DNA of 46,071 nt from Clostridia bacterium (GCA_017936375.1 JAGBFR010000071.1:1-46071); one strand, 5' to 3'. Counted from the stretch's first letter, positions 16,275 to 27,280 are shown. The notes: generated by a model from the sequence alone, not told the origin. Numbers and translations are program-made.

Positions 16275-18389
16275 TTGCGGTCAACGGGAGCCACCGTACG
16301 AAAGCGGCTGGTCCTGTTGATGGGCGGATTCTTCCTCCTTTTTCTTTGCGTTTTTGCGCGCCTTGTCCGCCTCCAGGTTGTGGAGGCGCAGGCGCTGACG
16401 CAGCGGGGCGTGCGCCAATGGACGCGCAGCGGAATCGTCGCGGCGAGACGCGGCGATATTGTGGACACAAACGGAAAGCTTCTGGCGCAGTCGGTGACCA
16501 GCTTTACGCTCAGCGCAAGGGCGCGCGATGTGGCGCAGCCGGAGGCGCTGGCGCAGATTCTTGAAAGCGAGCTGGGCGTCGACGCGCAGGCGACGATCAA
16601 AAAACTCAAGAATACGAACGCCGCGCAGGTGACGCTTGCGCGCCAGGTAGCCCGCGAGGATGCGGACAGGCTGCGCGCGCTGATGCAGCGGGAGGAATAC
16701 GCCGGCAGGCTCAAGGGGCTTGTATTTGACGAGGACGTCAGCCGGTGGTATCCTATGGGGAGCTGCCTTGCGCAGGTGCTTGGCCTGTGCAACATCGACG
16801 GCGTCGGCCAGAGCGGACTTGAACTGAGGTATGAGGACGTCCTCGCCGGAAAGCCGGGCCGGATCGTCGCGGAGGTGGACGCCGCCGCACGCACGCTGCC
16901 CGACGGCGTAACGCAGTATGTGCCCGCGCAGGAGGGGCATACGCTCCGGCTGACGATCGACAGAGAGGTACAGGCGGCTGTGGAGCGCGCCGTGCGCGAA
17001 TGCGCGCAGGTGAATGAGGCGCAGGCTGTTCAGGCGCTGGTCATGGATGTGGACACCGGCGCTGTGCTGGCGATGGCGATGTATCCGACCTATGATCCTG
17101 CGGACCCGCCGCGGGAGGATATTGATCTGCTCAATTCGCTCATGCGCGTGACGGCGCTCAGCGATGTATACGAACCGGGCTCGACGTTCAAAATGCTGAC
17201 AGCGGCAGCCGCGATTGACAGCGGCGTGACGTCCCCGGCGGACGGCTTTTACTGCTCGGGAAAGATCACGGTCAGCGGCAGCACGGTGCGCTGCTGGGGC
17301 GCGCCCCATGGCGCGCAGACGATGGCGAAGGCGCTGTGCAATTCCTGCAACCCTGTCTTCACCCAGCTGGCGCTGCGCCTTGGCAGCGAGCGGCTGTATC
17401 AGTATCTGCATGCCTTCGGCCTTGGGGAGCGGACGGGTATCGATCTGCAGGGCGAGGCTTCGGGCATACTGATCAGCCAAAAGAATGTGAAGGACGTCGA
17501 TCTGGCGCGCATCGGTTTTGGCCAGAGCGTGGCGGTCACACCGATTCAGATGATCACGGCGGCCTGCGCGGTGGTCAACGGCGGCAGGCTCATGCGCCCG
17601 TATCTGGTGGAGGCGATCGAGGACGTGGAGGGGAACCTCCTTGAGGTCTTCAGCCCGAAGGTGGCGGCCAATCCCATCTCCGCAGAGACGAGCGCGACGA
17701 TGCGGGCGCTGCTGGGCGCGGTCGTCGCCGAGGGCGGCGGAAAGAACGCACAGGTGGAAGGCTGGTCCGTCGGCGGAAAGACGGGAACGGCCCAGATCTA
17801 TAAGAACGGAAGAATCGAGGCCAATCTGCACATCGGTTCCTTTGTCGGCTTTGCCCCTGTGGAGGAGCCGGAGGTCGCCGTGCTGGTGATCGTGGACGAG
17901 GCGCAGGTGAAGCCCGATTACGGCGGAACGACGGCGGCGCCCTTTGCCGCGCAGATCCTTGGCGAAATCCTGCCGATGCTCGGCGTCGATAAGACGGACG
18001 AGGCGGCGCGGGTGCAGGTATCCATGCCGGATGTGACGGGCATGAACGTGACCGACGCGCGCGCCATCCTGCGGGAGGCCGGGCTCGACTGCGTGACCGA
18101 CGGCCTGCAGCAGACGGTGACCGGCCAGCTGCCGCCGGCGGGAACAAAGGTGACGGAGGGATTCTGCGCGATGCTCTATGTGACGGGCAGCCGCGCGCCG
18201 AAGGCCGTCGAATATACGCAGGTGCCCGACGTCATCGGGATGCCGGCGAGGGAGAGCGCGCAGGCGCTCCGGGAGAGCGGGCTTGAAATGGAAGCCCGCG
18301 GACATGGAATTGCCATCAAACAGAGCCCCGCAGCGGGCAGATACACAGCGGCAGGCGATACGGTGACCGTGACATTCGAGGTCCCGTAG
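16275..18389 (+). CDS. Penicillin-binding transpeptidase, FtsI/SpoVD type with two PASTA domains
   Basis: Class B PBP (704 residues) that crosslinks septal or spore peptidoglycan. One N-terminal transmembrane helix (about 10-32), dimerisation domain with RRGDIVDTNGKLLA (58-71), then the transpeptidase with STFK (303-306), SCN (357-359) and KTG (502-504). Two PASTA repeats (about 580-640, VTGMNVTDARAILREAG, and 645-704, VIGMPARESAQALRESG) end the protein, which fits SpoVD or PBP2x-type PBPs. The start is TTG 16275, six bases after the preceding stop and behind GAGAGGG. Whether it serves vegetative division, sporulation or both cannot be decided; it is the only class B PBP here. Confidence 0.93.
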   Translation: MRSTGATVRKRLVLLMGGFFLLFLCVFARLVRLQVVEAQALTQRGVRQWTRSGIVAARRGDIVDTNGKLLAQSVTSFTLSARARDVAQPEALAQILESELGVDAQATIKKLKNTNAAQVTLARQVAREDADRLRALMQREEYAGRLKGLVFDEDVSRWYPMGSCLAQVLGLCNIDGVGQSGLELRYEDVLAGKPGRIVAEVDAAARTLPDGVTQYVPAQEGHTLRLTIDREVQAAVERAVRECAQVNEAQAVQALVMDVDTGAVLAMAMYPTYDPADPPREDIDLLNSLMRVTALSDVYEPGSTFKMLTAAAAIDSGVTSPADGFYCSGKITVSGSTVRCWGAPHGAQTMAKALCNSCNPVFTQLALRLGSERLYQYLHAFGLGERTGIDLQGEASGILISQKNVKDVDLARIGFGQSVAVTPIQMITAACAVVNGGRLMRPYLVEAIEDVEGNLLEVFSPKVAANPISAETSATMRALLGAVVAEGGGKNAQVEGWSVGGKTGTAQIYKNGRIEANLHIGSFVGFAPVEEPEVAVLVIVDEAQVKPDYGGTTAAPFAAQILGEILPMLGVDKTDEAARVQVSMPDVTGMNVTDARAILREAGLDCVTDGLQQTVTGQLPPAGTKVTEGFCAMLYVTGSRAPKAVEYTQVPDVIGMPARESAQALRESGLEMEARGHGIAIKQSPAAGRYTAAGDTVTVTFEVP

Positions 18390-18407
18390 GCGCGGAGCGA
18401 TCCGCGC
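18390..18407 (+). repeat. Hairpin between the PBP gene and murE
   Basis: GCGCGGA (18390-18396) and TCCGCGC (18401-18407), perfect 7-bp stem, loop GCGA, no T-run. Confidence 0.5.
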
Positions 18408-18435
18408 GCATGCTGCGCTAGCAATTGGAGGAATC

Positions 18436-19914
18436 ATGATGAATCTTGCTGTACTGACGGTAGGCATGCCTGAATTGATTGAGATCACCTCTGCGCCGGA
18501 TACGCAGATCGATATGCTGACCGCGGATTCCCGCACGAAGTGTAAAAACGGTCTGTTTTTCTGCATCCGCGGCGGCACGGTGGACGCGCATAACTTTGCG
18601 CCGCAGGCCGTTGCCAACGGCTGCTGTGCGCTGGTTGTCGAGCGCAGGCTCGATATTGACGTCCCGCAGGTGGTTGTCACCGACGTGCGCGCCGCGATGA
18701 CCCGCATCGCCAGCGCGTTCAACGGGCATCCTGAGCGCAGGCTGCGCCTGATCGGCGTGACGGGCACGAAGGGCAAGACCACCACGACCTTCCTGCTCAA
18801 GTCCATCATCGAGGCGGCGGGCATGAGCTGCGGCGTCATCGGCACGACGGGCTGCATCGCCGGTACGACGAAGCTGCCCAGCCATCTGACCACGCCGGAT
18901 CCGATCGAGATGTTCGAGATCCTGCGCATCATGGCGGATGCGGGCGTGCAGGTGGTGTGCATGGAGGTTTCCGCCCATGCGCTGTATCTGCGCAAGCTGG
19001 TCGGCGTCGTCTTTGAGGCGGCGGCGTATACCAATCTCTCGCAGGATCATCTCGACTTCTTTGGCACGATGGAGAAGTACTTCGCCGCCAAGCAGCTGCT
19101 CTTCACCAGCGGCATGGCGTATAATGCGACGGTCAACGTCGACGAGGAGACGGGCGACGAGGTCTGCGAGCGGCTTTCCTGCCCGCTCCTGACCTATGGC
19201 ATCAGCGGCTCCGCCGATCTCTTCGCGCGCGATATCGAAATCACGGAGAGCGGCGTATCCTTTACGCTGAACCTGCGCAACCTGCATCGGGAGCGCATCC
19301 ATCTGCTGCTGACGGGCATGTTCAACGTGTACAACGCCATGGCGGCTGCGGCCTGTGCGCTGATCCTCGGCGTATCGATGGAGGATATCCGTAAGGGCCT
19401 TGAGGCGGTCGTGTCCGTCCCGGGCCGCGTGGAGATGCTCGGCACGCAGACGCCCTACCGCATGATTCTGGACTATTCCCACTCGCCGGACGCGCTGCAG
19501 AATATCCTGCGCACGGTCCGCGAATTCTGCCGTGGGCGGCTGATTCTGGTCTTTGGCTGCGGCGGCGACCGCGACAAGGGCAAGCGCCCGATGATGGGCG
19601 AGATTGCCGGCAGGCTGGCGGATTACTCCATCCTCACCAGCGATAACCCGCGCAGTGAGGATCCGATGGTCATCCTGCGCGCTATTGAAGAGGGCATCGC
19701 CCCCACGGGCGCAAAGTATGAGGTCATCGAGAACCGCCGCGACGCGATCCGTCAGGCGATGGAGATGGCCGTCGGCGGGGACATCATCGTCCTTGCGGGC
19801 AAGGGCCACGAGACCTATCAGGAGATCAACGGCGTCAAGCATCCCTTTGACGAGAAGGCGATCGTTGCCGAGCTGCTTGAAGAGATGAAGACGGACGACG
19901 GCAGGCGCGCCTGA
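18436..19914 (+). CDS. murE: UDP-MurNAc-tripeptide synthetase MurE (meso-diaminopimelate type)
   Basis: Cytosolic ATP-dependent ligase that adds the third amino acid to UDP-MurNAc-L-Ala-D-Glu. 492 residues. P-loop GTKGKTTT (110-117), carbamylated-lysine region and the C-terminal domain are in order. The specificity motif DNPR (403-406) in TSDNPRSEDP is the form found in mDAP-adding enzymes (Lys-adding enzymes usually have DNPA). RBS GGAGG precedes two tandem ATGs (18436, 18439). The next gene is mraY, 58 bp on; the usual murF between them is absent. Confidence 0.97.
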   Translation: MMNLAVLTVGMPELIEITSAPDTQIDMLTADSRTKCKNGLFFCIRGGTVDAHNFAPQAVANGCCALVVERRLDIDVPQVVVTDVRAAMTRIASAFNGHPERRLRLIGVTGTKGKTTTTFLLKSIIEAAGMSCGVIGTTGCIAGTTKLPSHLTTPDPIEMFEILRIMADAGVQVVCMEVSAHALYLRKLVGVVFEAAAYTNLSQDHLDFFGTMEKYFAAKQLLFTSGMAYNATVNVDEETGDEVCERLSCPLLTYGISGSADLFARDIEITESGVSFTLNLRNLHRERIHLLLTGMFNVYNAMAAAACALILGVSMEDIRKGLEAVVSVPGRVEMLGTQTPYRMILDYSHSPDALQNILRTVREFCRGRLILVFGCGGDRDKGKRPMMGEIAGRLADYSILTSDNPRSEDPMVILRAIEEGIAPTGAKYEVIENRRDAIRQAMEMAVGGDIIVLAGKGHETYQEINGVKHPFDEKAIVAELLEEMKTDDGRRA

Positions 19915-19972
19915 ACGCGCCAAAGTGCGATTGAAATGACGAATCGGATGATTCAGGATTCGGAGGATTGAC

Positions 19973-20947
19973 ATGCAAAGGATGATGATGACTGCGATTC
20001 TGGCCTACGTCATCGGCGTTGTGCTGGGAAAGCTGCTGCTGCCGATGCTTACAAGGCTCAAGCTTGGCCAGAATATCTATGAGCTGGCGCCCGAGGCGCA
20101 CAAGAAGAAGCAGGGCACGCCGATCATGGGCGGCCTGATCTTCGCCGGCGCATGTCTGATTGCCACGCTCCTGATGCACGGACGCGGCGTGCCGCTGCGC
20201 GAGAATATGGCGCTGGCCATGCTGCTGATGGCGGCGGGCAATATGCTCATCGGCTTTGCGGATGATATGACCAAGATCCGCGGCGGCAAGAACGCCGGCC
20301 TCACGCCCAAGCAGAAGATGTTCTTCCAGGCGATTCTGGCGCTGGCGTTCTCGCTCTACTGCTATTTCCATCCGCTGGTGGGCTCTGCGATCAAGATCCC
20401 GTTCCTGCGGGCGGAGCTTGATCTGGGGCTGCTCTATATCCCGGCGATGATGTTCGTCATCGTCGGCACGACCAACAGCGCGAATCTGCTGGACGGCCTG
20501 GACGGCCTGTGCACCAGCGTCTCCATCATGGACTTCCTGACGCTGGCGATCCTCGCCGGCGCGGCGGGCCTTGGCGGCGATCTGGGCGTGTGCTGCGCGG
20601 GCATGTGCGGCGGCCTGATGGGCTACTGGTTCTATAATGTTCACCCGGCGAAGGTTTTCATGGGCGATACCGGCTCCATGTTTATCGGCGGCGCGGTCGT
20701 CGCCGCGGCGATGCTGCTGCGCCAGCCGCTGATCCTCGTGCTCATCGCCTTCTGGATGCTCATGAGCAGCCTGTCGGTGATGATCCAGGTGACCTACTTC
20801 AAGAAGACCGGCGGCAAGCGCATCTTCAAGATGTCGCCGATCCACCATCACTTTGAACTGTGCGGCATGAGCGAATTCCGCATTGTGGCCATGTATATGA
20901 CGACCACGGCGATCCTCTGCCTGATTACCCTGATGGGCGTGCTGTGA
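19973..20947 (+). CDS. mraY: Phospho-N-acetylmuramoyl-pentapeptide transferase MraY
   Basis: Integral membrane enzyme that makes lipid I from UDP-MurNAc-pentapeptide and undecaprenyl phosphate. 324 residues, about ten transmembrane helices. The conserved HKKKQGTPIMGG region (about 34-45), DDMTKIRGGKNAGLTPKQK, the NLLDGLDGLCT segment and the HHHFE motif near the end are all present; these hold the Mg and catalytic aspartates. ATG 19973 follows GGAGG. murD starts 26 bp after the stop. Confidence 0.97.
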   Translation: MQRMMMTAILAYVIGVVLGKLLLPMLTRLKLGQNIYELAPEAHKKKQGTPIMGGLIFAGACLIATLLMHGRGVPLRENMALAMLLMAAGNMLIGFADDMTKIRGGKNAGLTPKQKMFFQAILALAFSLYCYFHPLVGSAIKIPFLRAELDLGLLYIPAMMFVIVGTTNSANLLDGLDGLCTSVSIMDFLTLAILAGAAGLGGDLGVCCAGMCGGLMGYWFYNVHPAKVFMGDTGSMFIGGAVVAAAMLLRQPLILVLIAFWMLMSSLSVMIQVTYFKKTGGKRIFKMSPIHHHFELCGMSEFRIVAMYMTTTAILCLITLMGVL

Positions 20948-20973
20948 GCGCGCCCGACGACGGAGGCGATACG

Positions 20974-22338
20974 ATGGACGTAGCGAACAGGCGCGTGCTG
21001 GTCTGCGGCATGGCGCGCAGCGGCATCGCCGCGGCGAAGCTGCTGCGGGAGATGGGCGCGCAGGTGACCATCAGCGATCTCAAGAAAGAAGAAGACTTCG
21101 GCGGCGCATTGGATGACCTGCGCCGCCTTGGCTGCCGTTTTGGCCTTGGTCAGCCGCCGGAAGTGTATTTTGACGATACGGATCTGCTGGTCATGAGCCC
21201 GGGCATTGCCTATGCCAAGCCCTTTATTCAGGAGGCGCTTGCGCGCGGCATCGAGGTCGTGGGCGAACTGGAGCTGGGCGCGCGGCTGACGCGCGGCGAT
21301 CTGGTCGCCATCACCGGCACCAACGGCAAGACGACGACCACCACGCTGGTGGGCGAGATCTTCCGCGCGGCGGGCAGGACGACGCATGTCGTTGGCAATA
21401 TCGGCTACCCGATCACGGCCTCCGCAGGCGTATCGACGCCGCAGGACATGACCGTGGCGGAGGTGAGCTCGTATCAGTGCGAGTCCATCAGCCGCTTCCA
21501 TCCGTGCGTGGGCGCGGTGCTCAATATCACGGAGGATCACCTCGCGCGCCACGGCACGATGCAGGTGTATATCGACATGAAGCGCCGCATCTTTGCCAAT
21601 CAGACGGCGGAGGATGCAGCGGTCTTTAACTGGGACGATCCGACCTGCCGGGAGATGGCGAAGGGGCTCGCCGCGCGCGTGCTCTGGTTCTCCCGGAAGG
21701 AAATGGTGGAGCAGGGCGCGTGCGTCAGGGACGGCGTGATCGTCCTGCGGATGGACGGGGAGGAGCGCGAGGTCTGCCGGACGGACGAGGTGCGCATCCC
21801 CGGCCCGCACAATCTGGAAAACGCGCTGGCGGCTGTGGCGATCACGGGCGCGGCGGGCGCTGCGCCTGCTGTGATGCGCGAGGTGCTGCGCACATTCGGC
21901 GGCGTGGAGCACAGGATTGAGACCGTGCGCGTATTGGACGGCGTGACCTACATCAACGACTCCAAGGGCACCAATGTCGACTCTACGCTCAAGGCGATCG
22001 ACACCATGACCCGACCGACGGTGCTCATCCTCGGCGGCAGCGACAAGAAGACGTCCTTCGCCCCGCTGGCGGAGCGCATTGCGAAAGCGCCGATGATCCG
22101 CCACTGCGTGCTCATCGGCGATACGGCGGAGCAGATCCGCGCGGCGCTGGAGGCGGCGGGCTATACGGACTATACGATGACGGGCTATGACTTCGACCTG
22201 TGCCTTGCCGCGTGCAGGGAGAGGGCGGAGGCGGGCGGCTGCGTGCTGCTCTCGCCGGCCTGCGCGAGCTTTGATATGTTCGTGGATTATGAGCACAGGG
22301 GCCGTGTCTTCAAGGAGAAGGTCATGGCCATGGCGTAA
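20974..22338 (+). CDS. murD: UDP-N-acetylmuramoylalanine-D-glutamate ligase MurD
   Basis: Cytosolic ligase that adds D-Glu to UDP-MurNAc-L-Ala. 454 residues from ATG 20974 (GGAGG 7 nt before). N-terminal Rossmann motif VLVCGMARSGIAAAKLL, ATP-binding GTNGKTTTT near 115, NIGYPI, EVSSYQCE, NITEDHLARHGT, the NDSKGTN motif and the C-terminal LLSPACASFDMF(V)DYEHRG are typical. An in-frame ATG 38 codons earlier lies inside mraY and is rejected. Confidence 0.97.
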   Translation: MDVANRRVLVCGMARSGIAAAKLLREMGAQVTISDLKKEEDFGGALDDLRRLGCRFGLGQPPEVYFDDTDLLVMSPGIAYAKPFIQEALARGIEVVGELELGARLTRGDLVAITGTNGKTTTTTLVGEIFRAAGRTTHVVGNIGYPITASAGVSTPQDMTVAEVSSYQCESISRFHPCVGAVLNITEDHLARHGTMQVYIDMKRRIFANQTAEDAAVFNWDDPTCREMAKGLAARVLWFSRKEMVEQGACVRDGVIVLRMDGEEREVCRTDEVRIPGPHNLENALAAVAITGAAGAAPAVMREVLRTFGGVEHRIETVRVLDGVTYINDSKGTNVDSTLKAIDTMTRPTVLILGGSDKKTSFAPLAERIAKAPMIRHCVLIGDTAEQIRAALEAAGYTDYTMTGYDFDLCLAACRERAEAGGCVLLSPACASFDMFVDYEHRGRVFKEKVMAMA

Positions 22339-22425
22339 CGCGCCGGATACCATATACGCAAGATACATACGGGCGGCTTCCCGCGCTGCGAAGGATGACA
22401 AAACGGCGTGAGGGGGAATGCTGCT

Positions 22426-23577
22426 GTGCAGAGACGACTGCCCGTAAGGCGGAGCTGCGACAAGCGCGTGATTGTGATCATGATCCTTTTGCTGGTCATG
22501 GGCACGATCACGCTCTATTGCGCGACTTATTACCAGAGGACGGCGCAGGGCGATCCGCTGTCGGCTGTGAAGAAGCAGCTGCTCGGCGTGGCGCTGGGCG
22601 CTGCAGCCTGCTTTGTCCTCTCGCGCGTGCCCTACAGGGTGTACAGGCGGCCGCGGGTGATGCTTGCGCTGCTTGCCGCAAGCGCGCTGCTTCTGATCCT
22701 TGTGATCATTCCGGGGATCGGCGTGAGCATCAACGGCTCGCGGCGGTGGCTGAACCTCTTTGGCCTGAGCATGCAGCCGTCGGAGTTTGCCAAGTATGCG
22801 ATGGTCATCTTCATGGCCGGGGCGCTTGACAGGCGGGCGGAGCATCTGGGCAGCCTGTTTGGCGGGGTGGTTCCGCTGCTGGTCGTGCCGGGGGTCATGT
22901 TCCTTTTGATTCTGGAGCAGCCCAATCTCTCGACCGGGGGCAGCATCCTGATCTGCGCGCTGGCGATGCTCTTCTGCGCGGGCCTCAAAAAGCGGCACAT
23001 GGCGCTGCTGACGGCCGGCGGGCTGGCGCTGGGCGGCTTCTATGCCTGGAGCGCGCCGTATCGGCGGGCTCGGCTTCTGTCCTTCCGCGATCCCTTTGCG
23101 AAGATGAGCGACGAGGGCTATCAGCTCTCCCAGTCGCTGATCGCGCTGGGGTCGGGCGGGCTCTTTGGTATGGGCATGGGGCAGGGAAAGCAGAAATTCG
23201 CCTACCTGCCGTATCCGGAATCAGACTTTATCTTTGCCATCGTGGGCGAGGATTTCGGGCTGGCGGGCTGCACGCTGGTGATCATCCTGTTTGCGGCGTT
23301 TGTGTATGAGGGGCTGCGCATCAGCCTCTCGTGCGCGGATCGATACGGCTGCCTGCTGGGCGCGGGCATCACGACGATGATCGGCATGCAGGCGTTCATC
23401 AACATGGGCGTGGTCACGGGCATGCTGCCCACGACGGGCCTGCCGCTGCCCTTTTTCAGCGCGGGCGGCACGTCGGTGACGATGATCATGGCGGCGGTCG
23501 GCGTGCTGCTGAATATCTCCCGCACGGCGGGCTACGCGATTGTAACGGAGCAGAAGGAGCGGAGGAAGACGCAATGA
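22426..23577 (+). CDS. ftsW: FtsW/RodA/SpoVE-family peptidoglycan polymerase
   Basis: SEDS-family membrane glycosyltransferase that polymerises lipid II with its cognate class B PBP. 383 residues, about ten transmembrane helices. Diagnostic stretches: GSRRWLNLFGLSMQPSEFAKYAMVIF, DEGYQLSQSLIALGSGGLFGMGMGQGKQK, YLPYPESDFIFAIVGEDFGLAG and GLPLPFFSAGGTS. The start is GTG 22426, 9 nt after AGGGGG; GTG 22408 is in frame but lies before that site. Placement between murD and divIB points to FtsW or SpoVE rather than RodA. murG, common next in this cluster, is not here. Confidence 0.94.
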   Translation: MQRRLPVRRSCDKRVIVIMILLLVMGTITLYCATYYQRTAQGDPLSAVKKQLLGVALGAAACFVLSRVPYRVYRRPRVMLALLAASALLLILVIIPGIGVSINGSRRWLNLFGLSMQPSEFAKYAMVIFMAGALDRRAEHLGSLFGGVVPLLVVPGVMFLLILEQPNLSTGGSILICALAMLFCAGLKKRHMALLTAGGLALGGFYAWSAPYRRARLLSFRDPFAKMSDEGYQLSQSLIALGSGGLFGMGMGQGKQKFAYLPYPESDFIFAIVGEDFGLAGCTLVIILFAAFVYEGLRISLSCADRYGCLLGAGITTMIGMQAFINMGVVTGMLPTTGLPLPFFSAGGTSVTMIMAAVGVLLNISRTAGYAIVTEQKERRKTQ

Positions 23578-24401
23578 AGCGAAAGAAACGGAATAAGGCG
23601 GCGGCCCGAACGATGACGATGGCCGTCGTTGTGGTCGCCGCGCTCGTTTTGCTGACGGTATTCCTATGCAGTCAGGTGCTGGTGATCCGCGGCATTCTGG
23701 TCGTGGGCAACAGGGCGCTGCTGGCGGAGGAGGTCATCACCCAGAGCGGCGTGGAGGTCGGCGATCACATGCTCGGCCGCGAGGTCGCCGCGATGGAGGA
23801 GAACCTGGAAAAGAACCGGTACATCATCTATAACGGCAAGGACTTTGACTACAACGGCAACCTGACCATCCGCATCACCGAGCGCATGGGCAGGGCGGTG
23901 ATCAACGGATTCGGCATCTACTATGTGACGGATGAGGACGGCGTGGTGCTCGAGTGCACGGGCAAGAGCTATCCGCTCAATGTCGCCGGGCCCGAGGTCA
24001 CGGGTTTCAAATTCGTGAACAATGCGCGTTTTGTCAACGGCGCGGTCATCCCGATCCGCGACGCCGTGAAGCTGGAAAAGATGCAGGCCATCCTGGAGGC
24101 GCTGGACAGGACGAACATGCTGGCCCGCGTCTCCGAGGTGAATGTGGAGCTCTTTGACAACCTCTACGTCATGACGACGGAGGGAACAAAGATCGAGCTG
24201 GGCAGCGACGAATTGCTTGTGCAGAAGCTGCTCATCGCGCGCGAGGTCATCGGCGAGCTTGGGGCGACATGGAACATGACGGGCACGAAGATCGACGTAT
24301 CCAACGGCAGGGATGCGCACTGCATCCCGCCGGTGCTGCCCACGCCCACGCCGGAGCCGACGGCGACGCCAACCATCTCTCCCGAGCCCACGCCGAGATG
24401 A
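23574..24401 (+). CDS. divIB: Cell division protein FtsQ/DivIB
   Basis: Bitopic divisome protein, 275 residues. Basic N terminus (KRKKRNKAAAR), one transmembrane helix (about 15-33), POTRA domain (about 36-110, from VIRGILVVGNRALLAEEVI) and FtsQ beta domain with EVNVELFDNLYVMTTEGTKIELG. It ends in a Pro-Thr-rich tail (PTPTPEPTATPT...), probably an extracellular linker. ATG 23574 overlaps the ftsW stop (ATGA), so the two genes are translationally coupled. Confidence 0.92.
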   Translation: MKRKKRNKAAARTMTMAVVVVAALVLLTVFLCSQVLVIRGILVVGNRALLAEEVITQSGVEVGDHMLGREVAAMEENLEKNRYIIYNGKDFDYNGNLTIRITERMGRAVINGFGIYYVTDEDGVVLECTGKSYPLNVAGPEVTGFKFVNNARFVNGAVIPIRDAVKLEKMQAILEALDRTNMLARVSEVNVELFDNLYVMTTEGTKIELGSDELLVQKLLIAREVIGELGATWNMTGTKIDVSNGRDAHCIPPVLPTPTPEPTATPTISPEPTPR

Positions 24402-24497
24402 GCGCAGCAGCGGAATGAAAGATGGATAACACGCGAGAGTTCATGACGAAAACGACGAAAAAAAGACTGAAAATGCCAAGAATTTCTCTCAGGTGGG

Positions 24498-24526
24498 TTG
24501 AAAGAACGGACATAATCGGTTAAAAT
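24498..24526 (+). promoter_or_regulatory. Promoter of ftsA-ftsZ
   Basis: TTGAAA (24498-24503), 17-bp spacer, TAAAAT (24521-24526). A second TATAAT at 24534-24539 lacks a good -35. The AT-rich 211-bp gap between divIB and ftsA suggests that ftsAZ can be transcribed separately. Confidence 0.6.
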
Positions 24527-24560
24527 AAAATCGTATAATCATAGCAAATATAGTGAATTC

Positions 24561-24580
24561 ATCCGCCCTTTTGGGCGGAT
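24561..24580 (+). repeat. Leader hairpin of ftsA
   Basis: ATCCGCCC (24561-24568) and GGGCGGAT (24573-24580) with loop TTTT; perfect 8-bp stem about 32 nt before the ftsA start. No T-run follows. Confidence 0.5.
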
Positions 24581-24612
24581 ATACATGCGGGCAGACAGGA
24601 GCTTGAGATCGT

Positions 24613-25791
24613 ATGATGAAAAAAGCAACGGCGGTTGTGGACTTTGGAACGTCCAAAGTGCTGGTTTTGCTTGCAGAAGAGAGCGCATATCAAAAGGTGA
24701 CGATCACTTCTGCGGGAATGGCGCAGTACGACGGATTTATGAACGGCGAATGGAACGCGCCCGGCGGGGTGACGGATGCCATCGCCAGCGCGCTTGAGGC
24801 AGCCGAGAACAAGGTGGGCGCCCATATCAAGGACGTCTATGTCGGCGTGCCGGGCGAGTTTGTCCGGGTGTACGTGATTGAGACGAGCGTCGCGCTGCAG
24901 GGCGCGGACCCGAAGGTGACCAGCGCGGACGTTGAAAAGCTCCAGCGCCAGGCCACCGAGATGCTCGAGCGCCCGACCGGCGTGATCATCCACCGCTCTC
25001 CCGCCTGGTTCAAGGTGGACGGCGGGCAGAAGACGCTGGAGCCCGTGGATCTCAAGGGCTCCACGCTTGAGGGCATGATCGGCTTTGTGCTGGCGGATCA
25101 GTTCTTCATCAACGACGTCACCGAGCGCCTCAAGGAGCTGGGCGTCGAGGTGCGCGGCTTCTTCTCCACGTCCGTGGGCGAGGCCATGCAGATGATCCCC
25201 TTCGAGGAGCGCGATCACACGGCGATCCTCGTGGATGTAGGCTACCTGTCCACCGAGGTGATGGCGGTCGAGGGCGACGCACTCATCTGGCAGAAGGTGC
25301 TGCCCGTCGGCGGCGCGCATATCACGCTGGATCTGGCCTACGGCCTTGAGCGCCCGTTCGACATGTGCGAGAAGATCAAGCGCGCCTACACCTTCAACGC
25401 GCCCAAGAATACGCAGATCGAGGTTCAGGGGGAGAATGGTCAGATGGAGACCTTCTCCGGCGAGCAGGTCAGCATGATGATCGACGCGCGCGTGGACGAG
25501 CTGCTGGAGATGGTGGACGACGCGATCAAGAAGAGCGGCATCCGCCTTGGCAACTGGTCCAACGTCTACTTTACCGGCGGCGGCCTGATGCCGATGAACG
25601 GCGCGAGGGTCTACGCGGCGGGCAAGCTGGCGCGCAATGTGCGCGAGGCGGCGACCAAGACGGTCAAGCTCAAGCCGGCACAGATCTACGCCAGCGGCAG
25701 CGGCCTGCTGGAGCTGGTGTACAACACCATTGAGCAGGAAGAACAGGACGAGAGTCTGTTTGAGCGCATCAAGCGCATGTTCCGCAGGTAA
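24613..25791 (+). CDS. ftsA: Cell division protein FtsA
   Basis: Actin-like ATPase that ties FtsZ filaments to the membrane. 392 residues. Phosphate-1 motif VVDFGTSKVLVLLAE, SHS2/1C subdomain, phosphate-2 region AILVDVGYLSTEV, adenosine motif VYFTGGGLMPMNG, and a C-terminal amphipathic helix (ESLFERIKRMFRR) that acts as the membrane anchor. Starts ATG 24613 or 24616, behind GGAG. ftsZ follows 76 bp later. Confidence 0.95.
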   Translation: MMKKATAVVDFGTSKVLVLLAEESAYQKVTITSAGMAQYDGFMNGEWNAPGGVTDAIASALEAAENKVGAHIKDVYVGVPGEFVRVYVIETSVALQGADPKVTSADVEKLQRQATEMLERPTGVIIHRSPAWFKVDGGQKTLEPVDLKGSTLEGMIGFVLADQFFINDVTERLKELGVEVRGFFSTSVGEAMQMIPFEERDHTAILVDVGYLSTEVMAVEGDALIWQKVLPVGGAHITLDLAYGLERPFDMCEKIKRAYTFNAPKNTQIEVQGENGQMETFSGEQVSMMIDARVDELLEMVDDAIKKSGIRLGNWSNVYFTGGGLMPMNGARVYAAGKLARNVREAATKTVKLKPAQIYASGSGLLELVYNTIEQEEQDESLFERIKRMFRR

Positions 25792-25867
25792 GGCACGGCC
25801 TTGCGCGGGCAGATACAATGTGATTTCACGGATTTGATTCAGAGCGAAACAAAAGGGGGATTTTCCT

Positions 25868-27205
<1,338 letters not shown>

Positions 27206-27221
27206 TCCATAGAATGACATA

Positions 27222-27254
27222 AACAGGGACCGGCACAGCGCCGGCCCCTGTTTT
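27222..27254 (+). terminator. Terminator after ftsZ
   Basis: AACAGGGACCGGC (27222-27234) pairs with GCCGGCCCCTGTT (27240-27252) with one mismatch, then TTTT. End of the dcw cluster. Confidence 0.85.
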
Positions 27255-27280
27255 ATGCTTTAAGCCTTATGGGATAAGAA

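Noticed and set aside
16281-19034. Long minus-strand open frame opposite the PBP gene and murE
   Set aside because: Same shadow effect: no ribosome site, no domain, and the plus strand encodes complete enzymes.
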